From positions 682,001-746,000 of the forward strand of contig OZ243958.1 of assembly GCA_965214495.1 (NCBI GenBank): a DNA stretch of 64,000 nucleotides, given 5' to 3'. This document shows, one piece after another, positions 1 through 9,880 of this stretch. The notes beneath the pieces are model-generated. The model was not told the DNA's origin. It did not search any database and saw nothing but the letters and a program-made list of their open reading frames with translations. Source of the stretch: JANQOH01 sp965214495 (GTDB lineage Bacteria > Pseudomonadota > Alphaproteobacteria > UBA7887). Numbering within the stretch: the first letter of the stretch is position 1; each line of letters begins with the position of its first letter. The position numbers were made by a program, and so were the translations under genes.

Positions 1-884
1 CCGGATTCCTCGCCGATCTCGACCGCTTCGCCGAATGGCTGCGGGCACAACCCAAGGTCAGGCATGTCTGGGTGTTGACCGACATCTTCAAGCAGTTGAA
101 CCGGAACATGCACGGCGACGACCCGGCTTTCTACAAGCTTCCCGAGAACGCCGAACTCGCGGCGCAATATCTTCTGTTGTACGAGCTGTCGCTGCCGCTG
201 GGCCTGGACCTCAACAACGCGATCAACGTCGCCAGGTCGGCCACCCGCGTCACCGCGGTGGTGGTGGACATCACGTCGGCGGAGATGCGCGAGTTGAACG
301 CGCGAGCGGAAGCGTGGCTGGTGGAGAACGCGCCGGCTCTGCAAACGCACGGCACCGGGCTGTCACTGATGTTCTCCTATATCTCCGAAACCAACATCAA
401 CTCGATGTTGGGCGGATCGATCGTGGCGCTGGTGCTGATCTCGCTCATGCTCGTCGGGGCGCTGCGCAGCTTCAGGATCGGCCTCGTCAGCCTTGTGCCG
501 AACCTGTTCCCGGCGGCGATGGCGTTCGGGCTGTGGGGCTATCTCTTCGGGCAATTGGGACTTGCGGTCGCGGTCGTCGCCGCCATGACGCTCGGCATCA
601 TCGTCGACGACACGGTGCATTTTCTGAGCAAGTATCTTCGCGCCCGGCGCGAGCACGGGATGGAGCCGATTCCGGCGACGCGGTTCGCCTTCCGGACGGT
701 CGGGATGGCGCTGTGCGTGACCTCCGCCTGTCTCGTCGCCGGTTTTCTGTCGATGGCGCAGTCAGGCTACAAGGTGAACGCCGACATGGCGTTGATGAGT
801 GCGATGACGATCGCCTTCGCTCTTGCCGCAGACTTCCTGTTCCTGCCGCCGCTGCTGATGAAACTGGAAGGCCGCAGATCATGA
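1..884 (+). CDS. MMPL/RND-family exporter, C-terminal part (5' end outside window)
   Basis: The frame is open from base 3 with no need for an internal start, so this is the last 293 residues of a longer gene. A periplasmic stretch of about 120 residues is followed by five or six hydrophobic segments and ends in a short basic tail. The segment TLGIIVDDTVHFLSKY is the conserved acidic transmembrane motif of RND/MMPL pumps, whose Asp residues carry the proton relay. The family exports lipids or hydrophobic compounds across the inner membrane using the proton gradient. The stop codon overlaps the next start as ATGA, and that next gene encodes an outer-membrane lipoprotein-sorting protein. This pairing is common for MMPL pumps and suggests transfer of a lipid or lipoprotein to the outer membrane. 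The substrate cannot be read from the sequence. Confidence 0.85.
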   Translation, partial: GFLADLDRFAEWLRAQPKVRHVWVLTDIFKQLNRNMHGDDPAFYKLPENAELAAQYLLLYELSLPLGLDLNNAINVARSATRVTAVVVDITSAEMRELNARAEAWLVENAPALQTHGTGLSLMFSYISETNINSMLGGSIVALVLISLMLVGALRSFRIGLVSLVPNLFPAAMAFGLWGYLFGQLGLAVAVVAAMTLGIIVDDTVHFLSKYLRARREHGMEPIPATRFAFRTVGMALCVTSACLVAGFLSMAQSGYKVNADMALMSAMTIAFALAADFLFLPPLLMKLEGRRS

Positions 885-1678
885 GAGCTCTCGCCTTGAC
901 GGCCGCCGCCTTGCTGGTATCGCTGCCGCCGCAGTTCGCCCTTGCGGAAACCCCCGAGGAGAAGGGCTTGCGCATCGCGGTGGAGGGGGTGGAACGCGAC
1001 CAGGGCTTCGGCGATTCCGCCGTCGCCATGACGATGGTGCTGCGCAACCGCCACGGCGAAGAGAGCGTTCGCCATTTTCGCACACGGACCCTCGAACAGA
1101 TCGACGACGGCGATAAGAGCCTGTCGATCTTCGACCGGCCGGCGGATGTCCGGGGCACCGCGCTGCTCACCTACGCGCGCAAGGTCGGCGACGACGATCA
1201 ATGGCTCTATTTGCCGGCGCTCAAGCGAGTCAAGCGCATCAGCTCGTCGAACCGTTCGGGTTCGTTCGTCGGCAGTGAGTTCTCCTACGAGGATTTGTCG
1301 AGTCAGGAAGTGGAAAAATACACCTATCGCTGGTTGCGCGACGAACCCTGCCCCGAGGTGGAAGCTCTGCTTTGTTGGGTGATCGAGCGCTTCCCCGTCG
1401 ATGAAAATTCGGGTTATACGCGACAGATTTCGTGGATCGACCGGGGCGAATATCGTCCGTGGAAGATCGATTTCTACGATCGCAAGAACGCGCTGCTGAA
1501 AACGCTGACATTCGCCGACTACCGGCTCTATCTCGACCGGCATTGGCGATCTCACCGCATGGCGATGGTCAACCACCAGACCGGAAAGTCCACCGATCTC
1601 GCCTTCGACGAGTTCGTCTTCGGGCAGGGCCTCGGCGACCGCGATTTCGACCAGCGCGCGCTCAGCCGCGCCCGGTAG
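881..1678 (+). CDS. outer membrane lipoprotein-sorting protein (LolA/DUF1329-like fold)
   Basis: The 265-residue product begins with a Sec signal peptide ending near ALA-ETPEE (residue 22), so it should be periplasmic. The mature part contains the family's WLYLPALKRVKRI signature followed by FVGSEFSYEDL, typical of the outer-membrane lipoprotein-sorting proteins that accompany MMPL pumps. The ATG overlaps the upstream stop by four bases, so the two genes are very probably translationally coupled. The expected role is to accept the lipid or lipoprotein cargo of the pump and carry it across the periplasm in a LolA-like hydrophobic cavity. Family assignment is firm; the cargo is inferred only from context. 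Confidence 0.85.
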   Translation: MRALALTAAALLVSLPPQFALAETPEEKGLRIAVEGVERDQGFGDSAVAMTMVLRNRHGEESVRHFRTRTLEQIDDGDKSLSIFDRPADVRGTALLTYARKVGDDDQWLYLPALKRVKRISSSNRSGSFVGSEFSYEDLSSQEVEKYTYRWLRDEPCPEVEALLCWVIERFPVDENSGYTRQISWIDRGEYRPWKIDFYDRKNALLKTLTFADYRLYLDRHWRSHRMAMVNHQTGKSTDLAFDEFVFGQGLGDRDFDQRALSRAR

Positions 1679-1693
1679 GGGAACCGGCGACCG

Positions 1694-3733
1694 TCACGCG
1701 TTCGTTTCTTCCGCAACGAAGTCGAGCAGGCTCTCGCCTTCATCGACCTGGTCGCCTGCGGCGAAGCGGATCCGCTCTACACGGCCGTCGCATGGCGCAG
1801 TGACGGTGTGCTCCATCTTCATGGCTTCGAGCACCATCAGGGCGTCGCCGCGGCCGACCCTGGCGCCGTTCGCACACAGAATTTGCGTGATCTTGCCGGG
1901 CATGGGTGCGGTCAACCCTCCGTCTTCGGTCTCGACCGCGCCGGCCGTCGCGAGCGGATCTTCGAGTTCGAGTTCATGGGTCAGGTCCGGCGTCATGACG
2001 ACGAGGCGCTGGCTGCCGCGGCCGTCTTGCCGGGATACCACCGCGGCCGCCATGACGACGCCGCCGATACGCGCGCTCAGGCGGTCGCCCGCCTCCAGGG
2101 CGCCCGAAACCGCCACCGCTCCGCCCGGCAGGGTCAGTTCGATGTCCGGTCCGCTTCCCCGAACCGGGACCGTGACGGGGGTTCCGCTGTCGATGAAGCG
2201 GATCTCGTCGCGGGCGTCGTCGTTGAGACGCCAGCCATCGGCGATCGCCCAGGGCGAACAGGGGTCCGCGGCGCCGACAGCCCCGCGTGCCTGCCGCCGG
2301 CGGTCGAGGAGCACGAACAGGGCGGCGAGCGCCAGGACGACCTCAGGTGCCGGCCCGGGTCGGGGTTGCAGTTCGGCGCCGTGGCGTTCGACGAACCCGG
2401 TGTCGAATTCGCCCGACACAAAGGCCGGATGCCGGACCACCGCGCGCAACCAGCCGAGGTTGGTCGGCGGGCCGACCAGTTCGGTATCCGCGAGCGCGTG
2501 CGCCAGCCGGCGCAGCGCCGACTCGCGGTCACGGTCCCATACGATCAGCTTGGCGAGCAGCGAGTCGTAATGCGGGGAGACAACGTCGCCTTCGACGAAC
2601 CCGGTGTCGATCCGGACATATGCGCGCCCGCCGCGGGACGCACGCGCCGGAGGCGGGCGGAAACGCACGAGTTGCCCTGTCGCCGGCAGAAAATCGCGGG
2701 CGGGATCTTCGGCGCAGAGGCGCGCCTCGATCGCGTGACCGGAGAATGCGATCTCCTCCTGACGCAGGGGCAGGGGCTCGCCGCCCGCGATCCATAACTG
2801 CCACGCCACGAGATCGATCCCGGTGATCGCTTCGGTGACCGGGTGTTCGACCTGCAGGCGGGTGTTCATTTCCATGAAGTAGAATGCGCCGCTTCCGTCG
2901 AGAATGAACTCGACCGTGCCGACTCCGACATAGTCGACCACCCGGGCGGCGCGCACTGCGGCCTCGCCGAGCGCCGCGCGCAGATCCGGGGTTACGGCAG
3001 GAGACGGCGATTCCTCGACGATTTTCTGAAACCGGCGCTGGAGAGAGCAGTCGCGTTCGAACAGGTGCACCACGTTGCCGTGAGTGTCGCCGGCGATCTG
3101 CACCTCGACATGACGCGGCCGACGGACGAATTTCTCCAGCAGCAGGCGGTCGTCCCCGAACGCGGTTCGTGCCTCGCGCCGTGCGCCGGCGATCGCCTCG
3201 CCAAGATCGACCTCGTGCTCCACCCGCCTCATGCCGCGGCCGCCGCCGCCGGCGACCGCCTTGACCATCACCGGATAGCCGAGAAGACGCGCCCGGGTTT
3301 CCAGCGTCCGCAGGTCGCGCGAATCCTCGCGATGGCCGGGGATGACGGGAATGCCCGCATGCTCCATCAAACGCTTGGCGGTGTCCTTCTCACCCATGGC
3401 CCGGATCGCTTCGGGCGACGGCCCGACGAATGCGATCCCCGCCTCGGCGCACGCGGCGGCAAACCCGGCGTTCTCGGACAGGAACCCGTAACCCGGGTGG
3501 ATCGCGTCCGCGCCGGCCCGGCGCGCCGTGTCGATGATGACATCGCCGCGCAAATAGCTTTCGCCCGCCGGCGCCGGTCCGATGCTCCAGGCTTCGTCGG
3601 CGAGCCGCACGTGGCGCGCATCGGTGTCGGCGTCGGAATGGACGGCAACCGTGCGCAGACCCAACGATCGGGCCGTCTCGATGATCCGACAGGCGATCTC
3701 CCCGCGATTGGCGATGAGGATACGTTCGAGCAC
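1694..3733 (-). CDS. liuD: 3-methylcrotonyl-CoA carboxylase, biotin-carboxylase/BCCP (alpha) subunit
   Basis: A 679-residue acyl-CoA carboxylase alpha subunit. Residues 1-450 form the biotin carboxylase domain, with ILIANRGEIACRI at the N-terminus, the glycine-rich ATP loop AVAGGGGRGM and the catalytic region EMNTRLQVEHPVTE. The C-terminal 75 residues form the biotinyl domain with the modified Lys in EAMKMEH. I chose the GTG at 3733 because it places the conserved ANRGEIA motif at residue 7, although the frame is open further upstream. It lies 11 bases after the hydratase gene in the run liuB-liuC-liuD. That company points to methylcrotonyl-CoA in leucine breakdown rather than propionyl- or acetyl-CoA, although the alpha subunit alone cannot settle the substrate. 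Confidence 0.9.
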   Translation of the reverse strand: MLERILIANRGEIACRIIETARSLGLRTVAVHSDADTDARHVRLADEAWSIGPAPAGESYLRGDVIIDTARRAGADAIHPGYGFLSENAGFAAACAEAGIAFVGPSPEAIRAMGEKDTAKRLMEHAGIPVIPGHREDSRDLRTLETRARLLGYPVMVKAVAGGGGRGMRRVEHEVDLGEAIAGARREARTAFGDDRLLLEKFVRRPRHVEVQIAGDTHGNVVHLFERDCSLQRRFQKIVEESPSPAVTPDLRAALGEAAVRAARVVDYVGVGTVEFILDGSGAFYFMEMNTRLQVEHPVTEAITGIDLVAWQLWIAGGEPLPLRQEEIAFSGHAIEARLCAEDPARDFLPATGQLVRFRPPPARASRGGRAYVRIDTGFVEGDVVSPHYDSLLAKLIVWDRDRESALRRLAHALADTELVGPPTNLGWLRAVVRHPAFVSGEFDTGFVERHGAELQPRPGPAPEVVLALAALFVLLDRRRQARGAVGAADPCSPWAIADGWRLNDDARDEIRFIDSGTPVTVPVRGSGPDIELTLPGGAVAVSGALEAGDRLSARIGGVVMAAAVVSRQDGRGSQRLVVMTPDLTHELELEDPLATAGAVETEDGGLTAPMPGKITQILCANGARVGRGDALMVLEAMKMEHTVTAPCDGRVERIRFAAGDQVDEGESLLDFVAEETNA

Positions 3734-3744
3734 GGGTTTCGGGC

Positions 3745-4542
3745 CTACCGCCCCCTCCAGCGCGCCGGCCGCTTGTCGAGGAACGCGGCGATCCCTTCGC
3801 GCCCCTCCTCGCCGGAGCGGGCATCGGCGATACGCCGCGCCGTGTCCTCGATCAGCGCGGTGTCGATCGGCCGGCCGGATATCGCGCCGACGAGTTCCTT
3901 CGACGCCGCCATCGCCCGCAGTCCGTTCATGAGGAGATTCGCGACGACCGCGGCGCCCGCCTCTTCGAGATCGTCTCTCGCCACTACCTCGTGCACAAGG
4001 CCGATTCGGCGCGCTTCCGCGGCATCGAAGCGTTCGCCGGTAACGAAGTAACGTCGGGCGTGCCGCGGGCCGATGGCCTCGACCACGTAGGGAGAGATCA
4101 CCGCCGGGATCAATCCGAGGCGCACTTCGGAGAAGCTGAACGCCGCGCTGTCCGCGGCGACAGCGATGTCGCAACAGGCGACCAGCCCGGCGCCCCCGCC
4201 ATAGGCGGCGCCATGGACCAGGCCGACGACCGGCTTCGACAAGGTGGCGATGCGATGCATCATCGCGCCGAGTTGTCGCGCGTCGGCGAGGTTCTCGGCC
4301 CGGCTATAGCGCGCCGTCCGACGCATCCAATTGAGATCGGCGCCCGCCGAGAAACTCTCGCCCTTGCCGGAAAGCACAACGGCGCGCACGCTGTCGTCTC
4401 GGTCAAGGCCGGCGAACAGACGGTCGAGTTCGGCAATCGCCTGGTCGTCGAAAGCGTTGCGCACATGCGGCCGGTTCAGGGCAACTCGTGCGACACCGCC
4501 GGTTTCCCTGGTAACGAGCGCGGCATCCGTGCTCCGGGTCAT
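3745..4542 (-). CDS. liuC: enoyl-CoA hydratase/isomerase family; probable methylglutaconyl-CoA hydratase
   Basis: A 265-residue crotonase-fold protein. The oxyanion-hole segments are visible as SAGADLNWMRR and HGAAYGGGAGLVACCD, and the family active-site region is SFSEVRLGLIPAVISPYV. The crotonase length is normal. The gene sits between the carboxyltransferase gene (14 bases upstream) and the biotin-carboxylase gene (11 bases downstream) on the same strand. In the leucine pathway the hydratase acts directly after methylcrotonyl-CoA carboxylase, turning 3-methylglutaconyl-CoA into HMG-CoA. The specific substrate is inferred from this context; the fold is certain. Confidence 0.85.
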   Translation of the reverse strand: MTRSTDAALVTRETGGVARVALNRPHVRNAFDDQAIAELDRLFAGLDRDDSVRAVVLSGKGESFSAGADLNWMRRTARYSRAENLADARQLGAMMHRIATLSKPVVGLVHGAAYGGGAGLVACCDIAVAADSAAFSFSEVRLGLIPAVISPYVVEAIGPRHARRYFVTGERFDAAEARRIGLVHEVVARDDLEEAGAAVVANLLMNGLRAMAASKELVGAISGRPIDTALIEDTARRIADARSGEEGREGIAAFLDKRPARWRGR

Positions 4543-4556
4543 GGTTCGGTTCCCGA

Positions 4557-6164
4557 CTACATGCGGAAGACGCCGAAGCGCGGCGCCGGGATCGGCGCAT
4601 TGTATGCGGCCGACAGGCCGAGGCCGAGAACCCGGCGCGTGTCCGCCGGATCGATGACGCCGTCGTCCCACAGGCGCGCGCTGGCATAGTACGGATGGCC
4701 CTGGTGCTCGTACTGTTCGAGGATGGGCGCCTTGAACTCTTCCTCCTCGGCGGCCGACCAGGTTTCGCCGCGTGCTTCGATCCCGTCGCGTCGCACCGTC
4801 GCGAGCACGCTCGCCGCCTGCTCGCCGCCCATTACCGAGATACGCGCGTTGGGCCATGTCCACAGAAACCGCGGGCTGTAAGCGCGCCCGCACATGCCGT
4901 AGTTTCCGGCGCCAAACGAACCCCCGATAATGACCGTGAACCGGGGCACCTGCGCGCAGGCGACGGCGGCGACCATCTTGGCGCCGTCTTTCGCAATGCC
5001 GCCGGCTTCGTATTTCCTGCCGACCATGAAGCCGACGATATTTTGCAGGAAGATCAGCGGCGTGCGGCGCTGACAGCACAGTTCGATGAAATGCGCCGCC
5101 TTGAGGGCGGATTCGGAGAACAGGATGCCGTTATTCGCGAGAATCCCCACCGGATAGCCGTACAGGCGCGCGAACCCGCAGACCAATGTCGCGCCGTAGC
5201 GCTGTTTGAACTCGTCGAATGCGCTTCCATCCACCAGACGCGCGATCACCTCGCGCGTGTCGAACGGCTGGCGGAGGTCTTCCGGGATCAGGCCGTAGAG
5301 CTCGTGCGCGGGGTAGAGCGGTTCGGCCGGTTCGGCGAGGTCGGCCGCGAGCTGTTGGGGTCGGTTGAGATTGGCGACGACTCGTCGTGCGATGGCCAGC
5401 GCGTGCGCGTCGTCGCGCGCGAAGTGGTCGGCGACTCCCGATACGCGCGTGTGCACGTCGGCGCCGCCGAGTTCTTCCGCCGAGACCCGTTCGCCGGTGG
5501 CCGCCCTGACCAGGGGTGGCCCGCCGAGAAAAATCGTGCCCTGTTCGCGCACGATGACGGCCTCGTCCGACATGGCGGGAACGTAAGCGCCGCCGGCGGT
5601 GCAACTCCCCATCACGACCGCGATCTGTGGAATACCGGCGGCAGACATGGTGGCCTGATTGTAGAAAATCCGCCCGAAATGCTCGCGGTCCGGAAACACT
5701 TCGTCCTGTCGGGGCAGAAAAGCGCCGCCTGAATCGACGAGATAGAGGCACGGCAGACGGTTCTCGCGTGCGATCGCCTGTGCGCGCAGATGTTTCTTGA
5801 CGGTGATCGGAAAGTAGGTTCCGCCCTTGACCGTCGCGTCGTTGGCGACGATGACGCACTCACGGCCCTCGACACGCCCGATTCCCGTGACGATCCCGGC
5901 CCCCGGCGCGGCATCGTCATACATGCCGTGTGCGGCGAGTTGGGATAGTTCCAGGAACGGCGAACCGGGATCGAGCAACAGGTGCACGCGCTCGCGCGGC
6001 AGCAGCTTGCCGCGTCCGGTGTGGCGTTCGCGCGCCCGCGCCCCGCCGCCCTGCGCGAGCGCCGCCACCCGTGCGCGCAGGTCTTCGACCAGAACGCCGA
6101 CGCGCTTCGCATTCTCCCGGAAACCGGACGCGCGCACGTCCAGCGCGCTGCGCAGCACCGCCAT
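4557..6164 (-). CDS. liuB: 3-methylcrotonyl-CoA carboxylase, carboxyltransferase (beta) subunit
   Basis: A 535-residue biotin-dependent carboxyltransferase with the N- and C-lobes of the crotonase-like fold. Clear signatures are [53 protein letters not shown] and, in the second lobe, [16 protein letters not shown]. The long [16 protein letters not shown] N-terminal block is characteristic of MCC beta rather than PCC beta subunits. The ATG at 6164 is preceded by a good Shine-Dalgarno (AAGGTGAC), so the longer open frame upstream is not used. It is the first gene of the liuBCD run. The 150-bp gap to the divergent alcohol dehydrogenase should hold promoters for both directions. Acyl-CoA dehydrogenase and HMG-CoA lyase genes, often linked, are not in the window. 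Confidence 0.92.
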   Translation of the reverse strand: MAVLRSALDVRASGFRENAKRVGVLVEDLRARVAALAQGGGARARERHTGRGKLLPRERVHLLLDPGSPFLELSQLAAHGMYDDAAPGAGIVTGIGRVEGRECVIVANDATVKGGTYFPITVKKHLRAQAIARENRLPCLYLVDSGGAFLPRQDEVFPDREHFGRIFYNQATMSAAGIPQIAVVMGSCTAGGAYVPAMSDEAVIVREQGTIFLGGPPLVRAATGERVSAEELGGADVHTRVSGVADHFARDDAHALAIARRVVANLNRPQQLAADLAEPAEPLYPAHELYGLIPEDLRQPFDTREVIARLVDGSAFDEFKQRYGATLVCGFARLYGYPVGILANNGILFSESALKAAHFIELCCQRRTPLIFLQNIVGFMVGRKYEAGGIAKDGAKMVAAVACAQVPRFTVIIGGSFGAGNYGMCGRAYSPRFLWTWPNARISVMGGEQAASVLATVRRDGIEARGETWSAAEEEEFKAPILEQYEHQGHPYYASARLWDDGVIDPADTRRVLGLGLSAAYNAPIPAPRFGVFRM

Positions 6165-6312
6165 GTCACCTTTTTCCCACCGGCCGCGACCCGGTCGCTG
6201 TCTACGACCTTTGCTGCGCGGCGCCAAGCGCCGCCGGGTGCGCGATGCCTCGCATGGCCGCCCGATCGGTGCTATGCCTGTGCGCGAAGTAAACGACACG
6301 GGACGCTCGGCC

Positions 6313-7368
6313 ATGCGTTGCGAACAGATCGTTGCCTGGGGTCAACCCCTCGAATCCCGCGAATACCCGACCCCGACTCCGCAGGGGGAGCAGATACTGC
6401 TTCGCGTCGAAGCGGCCGGCGTGTGCCACAGCGACGTGCACATTCGCGCCGGCTATTTCGATCTCGGCGACGGCGAGAGGTCGAGACTCGAAGACCGCGG
6501 CGCGACACTGCCGTTGACACTGGGCCATGAAACGGTCGGCGAGGTCGTCGCCATCGGCCCCGACGCCCGCGGAATCTCGGTCGGCGACAAGCGGATCGTT
6601 TTCCCGTGGATCGGCTGCACCGATTGCGACTGGTGCGAATCGGGCCGGGAGCACCTCTGCGACACGCCGAAATTCATCGGCGCCCGGGTCGATGGCGGCT
6701 ATGCCGACCACGTTCTCGTGCCGAACGCCCGCTACCTCATCGACTACGGCGCGCTGCCGGCCGATCTGGCGTGTACCTATGCCTGCTCCGGCATCACCGC
6801 CTACGGTGCGTTGACCAAGATCGGCGAGATCGGCGACGACGATTCGATCGTCATCATCGGCGCCGGCGGGGTCGGGCTCAACGCGGTGCATATCGCCCAG
6901 GCCCTTTACGACGCGCCGGTGATCGTCGCCGACATCGACTCCTCCAAGCGCCAGGCGGCGCAGGGGGCGGGCGCCGCGCACGCGATCGACAATTCGAACC
7001 CCGACGCTGTGGAAGAGGCGATCGAACTGACCGGTGGCGGCGCCGCCGCGACGCTCGACTTCGTCGGCGCGGGGCCGAGCTCGAAATTCGGCATCGACGT
7101 GCTGCGCAAGGCCGGCACCCATGTCGTGGTCGGGCTCTATGGTGGCAGCAAGCTGCCGCTTGCCCTGCCGGCCGTGCCGCCGCGACAGCTCACCCTGCGC
7201 GGCTCCTATGTCGGCACGCTGCCGGAAATGCACGCGCTGATGGAACTCGTGCAGGCCGGCAAAGTGCCGCCGATCCCCACCACGCCCCGCCCGCTCGCCG
7301 AGGCCAACGCTGCGGTGGACGATCTCGAAAGCGGGCGCGTCGTCGGGCGCTACGTCCTCAAGCCGTAG
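6313..7368 (+). CDS. zinc-dependent alcohol dehydrogenase (MDR superfamily)
   Basis: The 351-residue product has the full MDR layout. The catalytic zinc ligands are the Cys of AGVCHSDVH and the His-Glu of LGHETVGEV. The structural zinc site is the four-Cys cluster in [16 protein letters not shown]. The Rossmann fold has the dinucleotide motif [10 protein letters not shown], followed by an acidic VADIDSSK that favours NAD over NADP. An insert after the first catalytic Cys ([15 protein letters not shown]) is larger than in classical liver-type ADH. The start at MRCEQIVAW fits the family N-terminus; a few upstream ATGs would only add unrelated residues. The alcohol substrate cannot be assigned. 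It is transcribed alone, divergently from the liu genes. Confidence 0.85.
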   Translation: MRCEQIVAWGQPLESREYPTPTPQGEQILLRVEAAGVCHSDVHIRAGYFDLGDGERSRLEDRGATLPLTLGHETVGEVVAIGPDARGISVGDKRIVFPWIGCTDCDWCESGREHLCDTPKFIGARVDGGYADHVLVPNARYLIDYGALPADLACTYACSGITAYGALTKIGEIGDDDSIVIIGAGGVGLNAVHIAQALYDAPVIVADIDSSKRQAAQGAGAAHAIDNSNPDAVEEAIELTGGGAAATLDFVGAGPSSKFGIDVLRKAGTHVVVGLYGGSKLPLALPAVPPRQLTLRGSYVGTLPEMHALMELVQAGKVPPIPTTPRPLAEANAAVDDLESGRVVGRYVLKP

Positions 7369-7388
7369 CTCGCCGCGACCGGCGGCGC

Positions 7389-9851
7389 TCAGAACGACCC
7401 GGCAAGCGCGAAGTCGTCGCCGCGCGAATAACCGACGGGCATCTGGCTGATGCTCTCTCCGCCCAGTCGCCGCGACAGCAGGGGCATCTCGATCGTGGCG
7501 TGGGCAAGAAGTTCTTTCACCGTGATGCGACGGTTTCCGTCCCGGTCCGCGTCGCCCCCGAGTCCTTCGAGCAGCAAATGGGTCAGGGCGCCGTGCGGGA
7601 CGCTTTCGAGTTCCACAGCGTCTTCGTTCGCCCGCGCCGCCGCCAGCACATGGAGGCCGCCGACGCGCGCGGCGTTGCGCAGACGCTTCCGCATCGCCGC
7701 ATCGTCGAACGCCATGTCTTCGGCCTCCATGCTCTCGACCACGGCCCCCGAACGGCAGGAATCGAGGATCAGAACCACCCGGCCGGCGTGGATCCGGGTC
7801 AACCATTCCATGAGCCGCCGACTGGAGACGCCGTGCTCCCGAAACATCGTCTCGTAATCCATGCCCGCAGGAGGCGTCCCGGTGAACGGGAGCAGATACC
7901 ATTCCCAACGATCGGCCTCCTGCACCGCCAGACCGTGGCCGGCGAAGAAAACCACCAGGACATCCTCCGCCGATGGCGAGCCGGTAGAGGCGATTTGCCC
8001 TTCGAGCGCCGTTGCGTCGGCGTCTGAATCGAGCAGCAGCGCCACATCCACCTCTCCGAACAGCGTGCGCCCCTGTTCGCGCAGCGCCCGCGAGACGGCC
8101 GTCGCGTCGTTGCGGCCGTAGAAGAGGGGGGACAGCGGAGCAGCGTATTCGTTGACCCCGACGGATACGACCCGCATCCGCGGCCCGGACGGCGCAGCCG
8201 TCGCTCGCGCCGTCACGACCGCTTCCGGCGAGGGCCGGCTTTCGATTCCGTTCGGACCGACGCCGATCGCGTGGAAGACGTTCCGCCCGTGTTGCAGCCG
8301 GACCGAATATCCGAACACGCCGTCGCCCGCCGCCCCTGTCTCCGGATCGAACGGAACCAGCCTGTCGTTGCGATAGAGGCGGACTTCCTCCACCCGATCC
8401 AGGGGATAGTCGCGGTCGACGAGGCGCACGGTCACGGGGAAAGGCGCTGCGAGGTCTGCCGGCGCCGCGCCGGGAGGATCGATCGAAACCGCCGGCGGGG
8501 CGATGAACCCGTCATCGGGCAGGTGGGCGGCGTCTTCGTTCAGCAGCCGCGGCGAGTCGTCGTCGAGCCTGGTCAGCAGGCCGGGTTCGAACCACTCTTC
8601 GGAAAAGGATTCGACAGGCAGCGTGACGTCGCCGACGGCTTCCGCTTCCCCGGTCCATACCAGCGCATCGACGCCGGTCTGCGTGCCGTCGAAGCGGCCG
8701 TTCGGGTCAAGAACGGCCCAGCCGCCGCGAGTCGAGATGAGACGGGCGATTATTCGCTCGTTCTCCCACGAATGGATCGTGACCGTTCCGTTCCGTCCCC
8801 CGACAAGGACCCATGCTCGCGAGGCGTCGAGCGCCAGCGGCCCCGGCACCCCGGCCCCGAACGACCCGACGCAGGCGGCGCGCGCGGCGGACCAGACGCT
8901 CCCGCTCCCGTCTTCTCCGACGGTGGCGGCCAGGGCGCCGCCGCGGTCGATTGCCAGGGCGCGCACCGCCGCGTTGTGCATCCGTCGGGGAGCGAGCGCC
9001 AACGCGCTTTGCTCCGACACGCTCCACGCGCAGACATTGCCCCGGTCGTCGCCGAGCACGAGGCGTTCGCCGCCGGGAACGAACGCGCCGACCGTAACCG
9101 CCGCGCCCGATCCGCAGCCTCCGGGCGGGGCCAATCGCCTCGGCGTCGCGTCCGACAGGTCGAGCGCCGTCAGCGCGCCCGACACTGCGCGCCAGACGAC
9201 CCGGTCGCTGCGCGGAGACAGGATCGGCCGGAACCCGGGATCGGCGTCGGCGAGCGGAACCGGGCGCCCGTTGCGCGTCACGCGCCAGAAACCGCCGTCG
9301 CGGTATGCGACGGCGCTTCCGTCGGCCGAGAGAACGGGCGGGGCTTCGCGATCGGGCGCCGGCATCCGACCCAGCGGCCTCGCGTCCCCCTCGATCCCGA
9401 CGGCGTCCAGGGCGCCGTTGCGGCGAACCGCGACCGCCTCGGCGCCCGCTCCGCCGGGCAGCGCGCCTGCGAGAACGTCGCCGCCGAGTCCGCCGCCGAG
9501 CTGGACGCCCCGTTGCAAATCCCACAAGCGGGCGCTGCCGTCGTCGAGCACGACGAGAAGCAGGTCGCCGCGCGGGTCCAGGGCCAGACCGGTTACGGCG
9601 CCGCCGCCCCGCCCCTGAACGACGCCAAGCCGCGGATGAAGAACTCTCCGCCGGTCCATGCGGGTGGACTCGTCGATGCGCGCCGCCGCCCCCGGCCCGA
9701 CGGCTCCCCCGATTCGGCCCATCATCCGCCCGATGCCTTGCGCGTGAGCGGGGGAGGGGACGCTCACCGACGCCGCCGACACGCAGAGAAGACCCGCCAG
9801 CGCCAAGGCGCCGACGCTATATCCGCCTGCGCGTTTTCGACGCGCCGTCAT
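7389..9851 (-). CDS. exported caspase-like (C14) protein with N-terminal WD40-type repeats
   Basis: The 820-residue product starts with a Sec signal peptide (basic MTARRKRAG, hydrophobic core, cut near AHA-QG at residue 38). Residues about 80-390 are a beta-propeller-like series of weak WD repeats (for example GDLLLVVLDDGSARLWDL). A Pro-rich beta segment follows. The C-terminal 240 residues are a caspase p20 fold with the catalytic dyad His639 (FFAGHG) and Cys699 (LDSCRSG). An acidic loop DADRDGNRRITVKE, like an EF-hand calcium loop, follows the p20 core. It is the last gene of a minus-strand run of five exported proteins, 29 bases after the second caspase gene. The signal peptide puts it outside the cytoplasm, unlike caspases of known defence systems. 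Substrates are unknown. Confidence 0.88.
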   Translation of the reverse strand: MTARRKRAGGYSVGALALAGLLCVSAASVSVPSPAHAQGIGRMMGRIGGAVGPGAAARIDESTRMDRRRVLHPRLGVVQGRGGGAVTGLALDPRGDLLLVVLDDGSARLWDLQRGVQLGGGLGGDVLAGALPGGAGAEAVAVRRNGALDAVGIEGDARPLGRMPAPDREAPPVLSADGSAVAYRDGGFWRVTRNGRPVPLADADPGFRPILSPRSDRVVWRAVSGALTALDLSDATPRRLAPPGGCGSGAAVTVGAFVPGGERLVLGDDRGNVCAWSVSEQSALALAPRRMHNAAVRALAIDRGGALAATVGEDGSGSVWSAARAACVGSFGAGVPGPLALDASRAWVLVGGRNGTVTIHSWENERIIARLISTRGGWAVLDPNGRFDGTQTGVDALVWTGEAEAVGDVTLPVESFSEEWFEPGLLTRLDDDSPRLLNEDAAHLPDDGFIAPPAVSIDPPGAAPADLAAPFPVTVRLVDRDYPLDRVEEVRLYRNDRLVPFDPETGAAGDGVFGYSVRLQHGRNVFHAIGVGPNGIESRPSPEAVVTARATAAPSGPRMRVVSVGVNEYAAPLSPLFYGRNDATAVSRALREQGRTLFGEVDVALLLDSDADATALEGQIASTGSPSAEDVLVVFFAGHGLAVQEADRWEWYLLPFTGTPPAGMDYETMFREHGVSSRRLMEWLTRIHAGRVVLILDSCRSGAVVESMEAEDMAFDDAAMRKRLRNAARVGGLHVLAAARANEDAVELESVPHGALTHLLLEGLGGDADRDGNRRITVKELLAHATIEMPLLSRRLGGESISQMPVGYSRGDDFALAGSF

Positions 9852-9880
9852 GGCGTTTGCCGCCGCGGCCGATGCCGTCC